NCBI RefSeq assembly: GCF_030811855.1
Contig: NZ_JAUSRN010000014.1
Location: forward strand, 112,103 to 176,102
DNA from: Variovorax paradoxus
GTDB lineage: Bacteria; Pseudomonadota; Gammaproteobacteria; Burkholderiales; Burkholderiaceae_C
Direction: 5' to 3'
Length of the DNA stretch: 64,000 bases
Part shown: positions 52,969-61,294 of the stretch, piece after piece
Layout: each line of letters opens with the position of its first letter
Position numbering within the stretch: position 1 is the stretch's first letter
Translations under genes and position numbers: made by a program
The notes under the pieces: generated by a model
Told to the model about the DNA's origin: nothing
What the model saw: the letters and a program-made list of their open reading frames with translations, nothing else
Database searches by the model: none

Positions 52969-53996
52969 GCACCTCGGCAGTCCCCATTGAAACCGACGCC
53001 CTGATCGTCGGTGCTGGCCCTGTCGGCTTGTTCCAGGCCTTTCAGCTGGGCCTTCTCGAGATCTCCTGCCACATCGTCGATGCCCTGCCCGCCGCGGGTG
53101 GCCAGTGCGTGGCGCTCTACGGCGACAAGCCGATCTACGACATTCCCGGCACACCGGTGACCAGCGGACGCGGCCTTGCGCAATCGCTGCTGGAGCAGGT
53201 GGCGCCCTTCAAGCCGCAGTTTCATTTCGGCGAGCAGGTGGCCACCCTGGCCCGCCAGGCTGACGAGCGTTTGCTGCTAACGACTTCGGCAGGCACGGCC
53301 TTCCTGGCCAAGACCGTGTTCATCGCGGCCGGCGTCGGCGCCTTCGTGCCCAAGCGCATTGCAATCGAAGGCATTGCGCAATTCGAAGGCACTTCGCTTT
53401 TCTATCACCCCGAATCGCTGGACCGCTTTGCCGGGCAGACGGTGGTGGTGAATGGGGGCGACGATGTCGCACTCGAAACCGCTGTGGCGCTCACGACCAT
53501 CGCGAAGCAGGTCACGCTCGTTCACCGCCGCGATGGCTTCCAGGCCGATGAGGCGAATGTCGCCGCAATGCGCGCCCTCGTGGCCACGGGAAAGCTGGCC
53601 TTCAAGGTCGGCCAGCCCGCCGCTTTCGACGGCAAGCAACTGCAGATCACCACGCCCGACGCAACGACCATCGACCTGCCACTCGATGCGCTGGTCGCTT
53701 GCCTCGGCATTTCCCCGCGCCTAGGCCCCATTGCCGACTGGGGCCTTGAGCTCGAGCGCAAGCAGGTGCCGGTGGACACCGAGAAGTACGAAACCCGCGA
53801 GCGCGGCGTTTTCGCGGTGGGAGACATCAACACCTACCCGGGCAAGAAAAAGCTCATCGTCTGCGGCTTCCACGAGGCCACGCTGGCGGCCTGGGGCGCC
53901 ACAGCCATCGTGTTCCCGGGCAAGGCGGTGCCACTGCAGTACACGACCACCAGCACGCGGCTGCACGAGCTGCTGGGCGTGGCTACTTCGCGCTAG
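52965..53996 (+). CDS. Ferredoxin-NADP+ reductase, TrxR-like type
   Basis: A 343-aa flavoprotein of the thioredoxin-reductase-like FNR group. It has DALIVGAGPVGLFQAFQLGLLEI (FAD), AAGGQCVALYGDKPIYDIPG, VVVNGGDDVALETAVAL (NADPH) and FAVGDINTYPGKKKLIVCGFHEATLAAW, with no CxxC redox pair. It would reduce FdxA with NADPH. The likely start is CTG at 52965, overlapping the fdxA stop (CTGA), with GGGGAG 8 nt upstream; no ATG or GTG is usable. C-terminal to its operon lies the oppositely oriented DUF1326 gene. Confidence 0.88.
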   Translation: MSTSAVPIETDALIVGAGPVGLFQAFQLGLLEISCHIVDALPAAGGQCVALYGDKPIYDIPGTPVTSGRGLAQSLLEQVAPFKPQFHFGEQVATLARQADERLLLTTSAGTAFLAKTVFIAAGVGAFVPKRIAIEGIAQFEGTSLFYHPESLDRFAGQTVVVNGGDDVALETAVALTTIAKQVTLVHRRDGFQADEANVAAMRALVATGKLAFKVGQPAAFDGKQLQITTPDATTIDLPLDALVACLGISPRLGPIADWGLELERKQVPVDTEKYETRERGVFAVGDINTYPGKKKLIVCGFHEATLAAWGATAIVFPGKAVPLQYTTTSTRLHELLGVATSR

Positions 53997-54013
53997 GCAA
54001 CAGCGTCCGGTAC

Positions 54014-54616
54014 TCAGCCGGCCCAGTGGACCTTGTGCAGCGTGCCGGAGTCGCCCTCCCAATCGCGCGCATCGGGCTCGGTCCAGCGCATACCCTTCAC
54101 GCTCGCAATCTCCATCGAGGTGCTCTGGAAGGCCCCCTGCGCCGCCGTGCCCTGCACCGTTGCGGCCTGGCCCGCGCCGTCCTTGTAGCGGGTGAGCGTG
54201 CCTTTGGTCACACCGCCCACCGAGAAAGACGTCACGTCGCCGCCTTGAATGTCGATCGGCACGCTCTTCGCGGGCAGCCACTTCGTGATCGCTGGCCCGA
54301 GCACGGCGCCGAACATGCCGCCCTTCTTGCCTGAAAACACCGCCTCGAGCGCACTGCGCTGCGCATCGCTGGCGCTGCTGTCCAGGTACAAGCGGGCGGT
54401 GCCGTTGCCGGCAAAGAAATTGCCGGGCCACCAGGCCGAGACCGCGGCACGGCAGCCACCCACGTCCTGGCCATCGATCGCACCCTTTTCGATGTCGATC
54501 AGCAACGCGCCGCCGCACCAACCCTCGTCCGGAACGGTATCCGGGCCGAGCCAGCATGGGCACAGCGCCTTGCAACTGCACATCTCGAGCATCGTCGCAT
54601 CCATCTGCCAAGTCAT
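54014..54616 (-). CDS. DUF1326 protein with cysteine-rich N terminus
   Basis: A 200-aa protein. Its N terminus is MTWQMDATMLEMCSCKALCPCW, with closely spaced Cys in CSCKALCPC and a further Cys in DEGWCGGALLI. The remainder includes GNFFAGNGTARLYLD and TEPDARDWEGDSGTLHKVHWAG. This is the DUF1326 family of unknown function. The start at 54616 gives the conserved N terminus. It lies 104 bp downstream of the DUF2182 gene, a pairing seen in other genomes. The cysteine layout suggests metal binding or redox activity. Confidence 0.85.
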   Translation of the reverse strand: MTWQMDATMLEMCSCKALCPCWLGPDTVPDEGWCGGALLIDIEKGAIDGQDVGGCRAAVSAWWPGNFFAGNGTARLYLDSSASDAQRSALEAVFSGKKGGMFGAVLGPAITKWLPAKSVPIDIQGGDVTSFSVGGVTKGTLTRYKDGAGQAATVQGTAAQGAFQSTSMEIASVKGMRWTEPDARDWEGDSGTLHKVHWAG

Positions 54617-54700
54617 CGTCGTCTCCTTCGGCCGCCTGAAACAGCCAACGCCCACGCAACCCAGCCTCACATAAAAGTATAGGCAACGGCGAGTCGAATT

Positions 54701-54717
54701 TCCAGGCCGCGGGCCTG
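54701..54717 (-). terminator. Hairpin after the DUF2182 gene
   Basis: CCAGGCC-GCG-GGCCTGG is a perfect 7-bp stem 3 bp after the DUF2182 stop codon. It has no T tract and may act as a weak attenuator before the DUF1326 gene. A TATACT box follows (minus strand, within 54660-54690), a possible promoter for DUF1326. Confidence 0.4.
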
Positions 54718-54720
54718 GCC

Positions 54721-55521
54721 TCAGCCCAGCACCAGGACCCCCAGGCCCGCCGCGATCATCAACGCGCCGACGACGCGCGCGGCTTGGCGCCCGAAGGGGA
54801 GCGCCTTCTCCACCAGCACAGCGGCGGACAGCAGCGCGATCCACAGCAGGTTCATCACACCCGCGACGAAGAGCAGCGCCATCAGCAGCCAGCAGCAGCC
54901 GACACAGAAAGCGCCGTGCCGCAGGCCCATCCTCACCGCACCGGTCCACCCGTCGCGCCACTCGGTGAGCAGAAAGCCGAGGGGCAGCCGGCACTTCGAC
55001 AGGCAGACGTTCTTGATGGGAAGAAATTGGTAGACGCCCGCCGCGATCAACAGCAGCGCGTTCAACGAGGCGCTGGAACTGCGCATCGTGGGTCCGAGCA
55101 GTTCGGTCGTGTGCAGCGCCCACTGCGCGGTGGTTGCAACCACGCTGAAGCCGCCCCACACCAGCAGGTAGCCGAGCAGGAAAGCAGCCGTCGCTGCGAT
55201 CGGCGAAAGCCCCGCAGGCCGCGAGCGGCTTACGTTCAGGTAGGCGAACAGCATTGGCGCCGCACTCGGCACCATCATGCCGACCATCATCACCATCCAC
55301 ATGGCCAAGCCGAGCGCGAACTCCCGCGCGCCCCACTCTCCCATCGGCATCAGCCACATCGCGCGCGCGCTGTGCAGTGGGCTCTCCATCGCTGCCGTCG
55401 CTTCGGCCATGATCGCCAGATACAGCCACGCGAGAGCAACGAGCAGCACCAGGCACGCCCCCACCAGCCGGCGATCGCGCCGTGCGCGAGCGAGCTGTGC
55501 GTCGGCTAAGGCATTCAACAC
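54721..55521 (-). CDS. DUF2182 integral membrane protein
   Basis: A 266-aa protein with about seven membrane segments. EFALGLAMWMVMMVGMMVPSAAPMLFAY is the Met-rich family motif. CLSKCRLP and HGAFCVGCCWLLM carry conserved Cys residues in or near membrane helices. The family is annotated as predicted metal-binding membrane proteins. With the DUF1326 gene downstream it may form a metal- or thiol-handling membrane pair. The start is ATG at 55521, with TAAAAT on the minus strand about 35 bp upstream as a possible -10. Confidence 0.85.
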   Translation of the reverse strand: MLNALADAQLARARRDRRLVGACLVLLVALAWLYLAIMAEATAAMESPLHSARAMWLMPMGEWGAREFALGLAMWMVMMVGMMVPSAAPMLFAYLNVSRSRPAGLSPIAATAAFLLGYLLVWGGFSVVATTAQWALHTTELLGPTMRSSSASLNALLLIAAGVYQFLPIKNVCLSKCRLPLGFLLTEWRDGWTGAVRMGLRHGAFCVGCCWLLMALLFVAGVMNLLWIALLSAAVLVEKALPFGRQAARVVGALMIAAGLGVLVLG

Positions 55522-55688
55522 TGCCGCTCCCGCTGAGTACAGGGAGCAATATTTTAGGCCTGCGCACAGGAGCAGCCTAGTTCCCAGGCTCGCGTGGCGG
55601 CTTCAGGCCAGCGGCGGCTAGCGGTTCAATTCGCCGCCAAATTCTGCTGTGCGCCGCAACTTTTCGAGCCGCCCGCGGCATGGGAGCC

Positions 55689-55694
55689 TAAAAT
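55689..55694 (+). promoter_or_regulatory. -10 box of the cytX transcript
   Basis: TAAAAT lies about 7 bp upstream of the riboswitch 5' edge, so transcription would start at the base of the aptamer. A matching -35 is weak. The rest of the 381-bp gap between the DUF2182 gene and cytX (55522-55902) holds the upstream region of the DUF2182 gene, the riboswitch and the expression platform. Confidence 0.45.
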
Positions 55695-55699
55695 ACTGG

Positions 55700-55815
55700 T
55701 TCGCTAGGGGTGCTTGGGCGGCTTGCCGTCCCTGCTGAGAAAGTCCCTTTGAACCTGATTGCACCTCCTTTGTTTACTTAGGAGGTCCGAGGTAATCCTC
55801 GCGCAGGGAAGCTGG
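55700..55815 (+). ncRNA. TPP riboswitch (THI element) aptamer
   Basis: The canonical TPP-aptamer strings occur in order: AGGGGTGC, GCTGAGA, CCCTTTGAACCTGAT, GGTAAT, and GCGCAGGGAAGC. P3 is GGGCGGC/GCCGTCC, and P5 is CGAGG-TAAT-CCTCG. Between CTGAT and P5 there is an extra stem (ACCTCCT...AGGAGGT, 55752-55787 region) not found in the minimal aptamer. It precedes cytX and should repress it when thiamine pyrophosphate is abundant. Confidence 0.93.
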
Positions 55816-55896
55816 TCCGGCGGCCTGTCGCGTTGTCTCGCGCGATGGCTCCGCCGCCGGAGCCTCGCCCACCTGCCAAACCTTTTGCACTGGAGC
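55816..55896 (+). promoter_or_regulatory. Candidate expression platform of the TPP riboswitch
   Basis: TCCGGCGG (55816-55823) can pair with CCGCCGGA (55854-55861). The alternative is GGCTCC (55847-55852) with GGAGCC (55859-55864). The first pairing frees GCTCC to pair with the ribosome-binding GGAGC at 55892-55896, 7 nt from the cytX ATG. These exclusive pairings suggest translational control. No intrinsic terminator is visible here. Confidence 0.45.
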
Positions 55897-57205
55897 AACT
55901 GGATGGCACATGACGACAAACCTTCTTCCGCCAACGAGGCCCTGACGCCGCTGCCCGCGTCGCAGCGCGTGTTCGGCTGGCACGACCACGCATCGCTCTG
56001 GTTCAGCCTGGGCGTGGGGCTGCTGGTGATGCAGATCGGCGCCTACCTGGTGCCGGCGGTGGGCACGCGCGACGCGGCCATCGCCATCGTGCTGGGCTCG
56101 CTGCTCGGCGCGGGCCTGCTGGCCTGGACTGCGCGGCTGGGCTGCGAAAGCGGCCTGGCAAGCGCCGGGCTGATGCACGCCACCTACGGCAGCGCCTTTG
56201 CGCGGCTGCCGGTGCTGCTCAACATCGTGCAGCTGGTGGGCTGGACCACCTTCGAGCTCGTCATCATGCGCGAGGGCACGCAGGCCATCGGCCAGCAGGC
56301 GTTCGATTTGACGCTCACCGGACCACTGGGCGACGCCCTCACCACGCTGCTCTGGGGCGCGGTGCTGCTGGCGCTGCTCGCGGGTTCCATGGTCAAGCTG
56401 GTGCGGCGTTTCGTCAGCCGCTTCGGCCTGCCGCTGGTGGTGCTGTCGCTGCTGTGGCTCACCTGGCAGTTCGCGACGCGGCTCGAGGCCAAGGGGCTGG
56501 ACGCCTTCTGGGCGCGGCCGGGAGCCGGCGGCATGGGCATGTTCAGCGCGCTCGACCTGGTGATTGCGATGCCGGTCTCGTGGCTGCCGCTGGTGGCCGA
56601 CTATGCGCGCCACGGCAAGCGCGGCGCGGGTGGGCAGCGCGGCCTGGGCAGCGCCTTCACCGGCACCTGGATTGGCTACGCGTTGGCGAACGTCTGGTGC
56701 TATGCACTCGGCGTGATGGTGGTAAGCGTGGCGGAGCCCGGCACCGGATTGGTCACGGCCCTGCTTCTTGCGCAAGGCGGCCTGGTGGCGCTCGGCCTGA
56801 TCCTCATCGACGAACTCGACAACGCGTATGGCGACGTGTACTCGGGCGCGGTGTCCACCCACAGCCTGCTGCCGCGCTGGAGCGTACGCCGCTGGGGCCT
56901 GCTGCTCGCGGCGCTGTGCACTGCGCTGGCGCTGGTGCTGTCGATGCACACGCTCGAGCCGTTCTTGCTGATGCTGAGTTCGGTGTTCGTGCCACTCTAC
57001 GGCGTGATCCTGGGGCGGCTGGGCGCGGGCCAGGGCATCGCATCAATCGGCGTGCGCCGGGTCGACCTGGGCGCGGCGCTGATCTGGATTGCCGGCATTG
57101 CGGCCTATCACGCCTTGGCCAAGTGGGCGCCCCAGTTCGGCTCGGCGCTGCCGACGCTGGCAGCCACGTTCCTCTTGGCCTGGATCAGCCGGCCCAAGCC
57201 CACGT

Positions 57206-58066
<861 letters not shown>

Positions 58067-58098
58067 GCGGAAAATTATCGGCGAATGGCCCTGCCTTG

Positions 58099-58134
58099 CT
58101 CCCTCCCCTTTCGGGGGAAGGTTGGGGTGGGGGC
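58099..58134. repeat. GC-rich extragenic hairpin repeat, copy 3
   Basis: CTCCCTCCCC...GGGGGAAGG followed by TTGGGGTGGGGG matches the plan of the elements at 9763-9809 and 47113-47205. It lies between thiD and thiO. CCCCCC and GGGGG tracts near 58186-58198 may be the remains of a second arm. Confidence 0.55.
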
Positions 58135-58206
58135 AAGCGGCGTATCCGTTGGGCGCTCTGGCTGCCCCCATCCCGGACGCCCCCCAGAGGGGGAAGGATC
58201 AAAGCC

Positions 58207-59298
58207 ATGAGCCTGCCATTTCAATCGGCCACGATCCTCGGCGCGGGCCTCATGGGCCGCCTGCTCGCGGTCACGCTGGCGCGGGCAGGTTGCAAGGTCG
58301 AACTGTTCGAAGCCGGCAGTCCGGAGGCCGAAGGCGCCGCTGCACGCGTGGCGGCTGCCATGCTCGCGCCGCTGGCCGAATCGGCTGTGGCTCCGGTGCC
58401 TGTCGTGCGCATGGGGCAGTACGGACTGTCGCGTTGGCCCGAACTGCTTGCGCCCTTGGCACAACCCGTGTTCTTCCAACGCGAAGGAACGCTGGTGCTG
58501 TGGCACCGGCAGGACGCCGCCGAAGCCGCGCGGCTCGCGCGTGTACTCGCCCGCACCGGTGCAGAGGTGCCCGAACTCGACGCGATGCAAACGCTCGATG
58601 GTGCCGGCGTTGCCGCGCTGGAACCCTCACTGGGCCAGCGCTTCGCACAAGGGTTGTTCCTCCCGTGCGAGGGCCAGCTCGACAACCGCGCGCTCTTGGC
58701 TTCCCTGCTCGCCACGCTGCAAGCCAGCCCCGAGGTCACGCTGCATTGGCAGTCGCCACGCGAACCAGGCGATTTTTCTCCGGGCACGCCGGGCCAGCCC
58801 GACTGGGTCATCGACTGCCGCGGCCTCGGCGCTCGCCCGCAGTGGAATGCACTGCGCGGCGTGCGCGGCGAAGTCATTCGCGTGCATGCGCCCGAGGTGA
58901 CGTTGCAGCGGCCCACGCGGCTGGTACACCCGCGCTATCCGCTCTACATCGCGCCCAAGCCTGGCGGCGTGTTCGTGATCGGCGCGACGGAGATCGAGTC
59001 GGACGACATGTCGCCGGCCAGCGTGCGCTCCACGCTCGAATTGCTGAGCGCGGCCTATGCGGTGCACAGCGGCTTCGCGGAGGCTCGCATCCTCGAGATC
59101 GCAACGCAGTGCCGACCCACGCTGCCCGACAACCTGCCCGCCATTCGCCAGCCGCACCCGCGCGTGCTGCAGATCAACGGCTTGTACCGCCATGGTTTCA
59201 TGATCGCGCCCGCCGTGCTCGACGCCGCCATGGAACTGCTCGTGCACGGCCGCTCGACGCTTGCGCAGACCCTTGGCCTGGAGACATCCCAAGCATGA
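58207..59298 (+). CDS. thiO: Glycine oxidase ThiO
   Basis: A 363-aa FAD enzyme. It starts SATILGAGLMGRLLAVTLARAGCKVELFEAG, then has the family segments AAAMLAPLAES, VDCRGLGARPQW-like IDCRGLGARPQWNALRGVRGEVI, and CRPTLPDNLPAIRQ. It oxidises glycine to the iminoacetate used for the thiazole ring. The ATG at 58207 is the family start. The stop overlaps the thiS start (ATGA). Confidence 0.9.
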   Translation: MSLPFQSATILGAGLMGRLLAVTLARAGCKVELFEAGSPEAEGAAARVAAAMLAPLAESAVAPVPVVRMGQYGLSRWPELLAPLAQPVFFQREGTLVLWHRQDAAEAARLARVLARTGAEVPELDAMQTLDGAGVAALEPSLGQRFAQGLFLPCEGQLDNRALLASLLATLQASPEVTLHWQSPREPGDFSPGTPGQPDWVIDCRGLGARPQWNALRGVRGEVIRVHAPEVTLQRPTRLVHPRYPLYIAPKPGGVFVIGATEIESDDMSPASVRSTLELLSAAYAVHSGFAEARILEIATQCRPTLPDNLPAIRQPHPRVLQINGLYRHGFMIAPAVLDAAMELLVHGRSTLAQTLGLETSQA

Positions 59299-59498
59299 CG
59301 ATGAACGTCCTCATCAACGACAAGCCTTTCACGCTGCCGGACGGCGCCACCGTGGTCGACGCGATCACCGCACTGGGTGCTGTGCCGCCGTTCGCGGTGG
59401 CCGTGAACCGGGAGTTCGTGCCGCGCTCGGCCCACACGGGACGTGCACTGCAGCCCGAAGACCGCATCGAAGTGATCCGCCCCGTGACCGGCGGCTGA
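59295..59498 (+). CDS. thiS: Sulfur carrier protein ThiS
   Basis: A 67-aa ubiquitin-like protein ending in the required GG. NVLINDKPFTLPDGATVVDAI and AVAVNREFVPRSAH match ThiS. It is thiocarboxylated and donates sulfur to the thiazole. The start could be 59295 or the ATG at 59301. It lies between thiO and thiG. Confidence 0.92.
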   Translation: MTMNVLINDKPFTLPDGATVVDAITALGAVPPFAVAVNREFVPRSAHTGRALQPEDRIEVIRPVTGG

Positions 59499-59533
59499 AC
59501 CAACGACCCACAGAGATGGAGACAACACACACC

Positions 59534-60355
59534 ATGACAACCACATCTTCCGTTCCGGACAACGATCCGCTGGTTCTCTACGGGCAGACCTTCCACAGCC
59601 GCCTGCTGCTGGGCACCGCGCGCTACCCCTCGCCGGACTTGCTCGAAGCCGCGGTGAAGCGTGCAAAGCCCGCCATGCTCACTGCTTCGCTGCGGCGGCA
59701 GTCCGCGAGCCCGGGCGCAAGCGATAGCGGCAACGGTTTCTGGGAACTGCTGCGCCGGCTCGCCGTGCCCGTGCTGCCCAACACCGCCGGCTGCCACAGC
59801 GTGCAGGAAGTGATCGCCACGGCGCAGATGGCGCGCGAGCTCTTCGACACGCCGTGGATCAAGCTCGAACTCATCGGTGACGACTACACGCTGCAGCCCG
59901 ACACGCTGAACCTCGTCGATGCCGCATCGCAGCTGATTCGCGACGGTTTCCAGGTGCTGCCCTACTGCACCGAAGATTTGGTGCTGTGCCAGCGGCTGGT
60001 CGATGTGGGCTGCCAGGCCGTCATGCCCTGGGCCGCGCCCATCGGCACCGGCCGCGGGCCTGTCAATCCCTACGCGCTGCAGTTGCTGCGCGAACGGCTG
60101 AGCGTGCCGATGCTGGTCGATGCGGGTCTCGGCCTGCCCTCGCATGCCTGCCAAGTCATGGAGTGGGGCTACGACGGCGTGCTGCTCAACACTGCGGTGG
60201 CACTCGCGCAAGACCCGGTGGCGATGGCTGGTGCCTTCGCTGATGCCGTGCAAGCCGGCCGCGCCGCCCATCGCGCCGGCGCCATGGCTGCGCAAGACTC
60301 CGCGCAGCCAAGCACGCCGGTGCTCGGCACGCCCTTCTGGCATCACGCAGCATGA
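59534..60355 (+). CDS. thiG: Thiazole synthase ThiG
   Basis: A 273-aa TIM-barrel enzyme. FHSRLLLGTARYPSPDLLEAAVKRAKPAMLTASLRRQ, WIKLELIGDDYTLQPDT (Schiff-base Lys), AVMPWAAPIGTGRGPVNP and GLGLPSHACQVMEWGYDGVLLNTAVA are all diagnostic. It builds the thiazole phosphate from DXP, iminoacetate and ThiS thiocarboxylate. The ATG at 59534 is 35 bp after thiS; ATG at 59516 is possible. The 3' end overlaps thiE by 4 bp. Confidence 0.95.
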   Translation: MTTTSSVPDNDPLVLYGQTFHSRLLLGTARYPSPDLLEAAVKRAKPAMLTASLRRQSASPGASDSGNGFWELLRRLAVPVLPNTAGCHSVQEVIATAQMARELFDTPWIKLELIGDDYTLQPDTLNLVDAASQLIRDGFQVLPYCTEDLVLCQRLVDVGCQAVMPWAAPIGTGRGPVNPYALQLLRERLSVPMLVDAGLGLPSHACQVMEWGYDGVLLNTAVALAQDPVAMAGAFADAVQAGRAAHRAGAMAAQDSAQPSTPVLGTPFWHHAA

Positions 60356-61284
60356 TCACATCGAACGACCCTCGGGCTGTTGCCCATGCCATCGTCGCAG
60401 CCCATGGATTGCGCTTCGGTGCCATCACGGCCGCAGCCATTTCGGCGAGCAATTTTTCTTCGGACGATCCGGTGTACCGCGGCGCGAAGCAGGCCTGCTC
60501 GGCGCTCGGCTTCATCGAGATCGATGCCGAATGCCTCGCGCATGCGTGGCAGGCACAGACCGTGCGCGCCGGCGCGTTCGATGCGAACCAATGGCCCGAG
60601 GCACCAGCCGATTTCGGCCTGCGCGCGTTTCCGCCCACGGCGCGCGACGGCGCCTTTGCGCCCTGCCCCCAACGGCTCGGCCTCTACGCGGTGCTGCCCG
60701 ACGCGCAATGGGTCGGCCGCATGGCGCGCACGGGCGTTCCCACAGTGCAGCTGCGCTTCAAGTCGGACGATGCGGCGGCCGTCGAGCGCGAAGTGCACGC
60801 GGCTGTCGCTGCCGTTCGCGGCACAGATGCCCTGCTGTTCATCAACGATCACTGGCAGACAGCGATCGCCGCCGGCGCTTACGGCGTTCACCTGGGCCAG
60901 GAAGACCTCGATGCGCTCGCGCCCGAGCAGGTCCGGCAGATTCGCGATGCGGGCCTTCGGCTCGGCGTCAGCACCCACGGCTACGCCGAGATGGTGCGCG
61001 CCGATGCGGTGAGCCCGAGCTACATCGCGATGGGTGCGGTGTATCCGACCACCCTCAAGAAGATGGCGACGGCCCCGCAGGGCGTGGCGCGACTCGCGGC
61101 CTATGCGCGCCTGCTGCGCGGCTATCCGCAAGTGGGCATCGGCGGCATCGATGCGGTGCGACTGCCCGAGGTGCTTGCCACGGGCGTAGGCTCGGTTGCC
61201 GTGGTGCGCGCGCTGGTCACTGCAGAAGATCCCGAGGCCACGGCCGCGCAATGGATGGCCGCCATGGGCGCGGCCTCCGCCTGA
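60352..61284 (+). CDS. thiE: Thiamine-phosphate synthase with N-terminal extension
   Basis: A 310-aa protein. From about residue 108 it is ThiE (GLYAVLPDAQW, VPTVQLRFKSDD, LLFINDHWQTAIAAGAYGVHLGQEDL, YIAMGAVYPTTLKKMATAPQG, VGIGGID). It joins HMP-PP and thiazole phosphate. The first 107 residues are extra relative to the usual 210-aa enzyme. They contain no motif I know (GAITAAAISASNFSSDDPVYRG). It overlaps thiG and is followed 10 bp later by the TonB-dependent receptor. Confidence 0.9.
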   Translation: MITSNDPRAVAHAIVAAHGLRFGAITAAAISASNFSSDDPVYRGAKQACSALGFIEIDAECLAHAWQAQTVRAGAFDANQWPEAPADFGLRAFPPTARDGAFAPCPQRLGLYAVLPDAQWVGRMARTGVPTVQLRFKSDDAAAVEREVHAAVAAVRGTDALLFINDHWQTAIAAGAYGVHLGQEDLDALAPEQVRQIRDAGLRLGVSTHGYAEMVRADAVSPSYIAMGAVYPTTLKKMATAPQGVARLAAYARLLRGYPQVGIGGIDAVRLPEVLATGVGSVAVVRALVTAEDPEATAAQWMAAMGAASA

Positions 61285-61294
61285 ACAGAACAAG

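Noticed and set aside
55722..55800. A short coding frame starting inside the TPP riboswitch after the AGGAGGT sequence
   Set aside because: No start codon lies at a proper distance from the Shine-Dalgarno-like string, and the region is accounted for by the aptamer.
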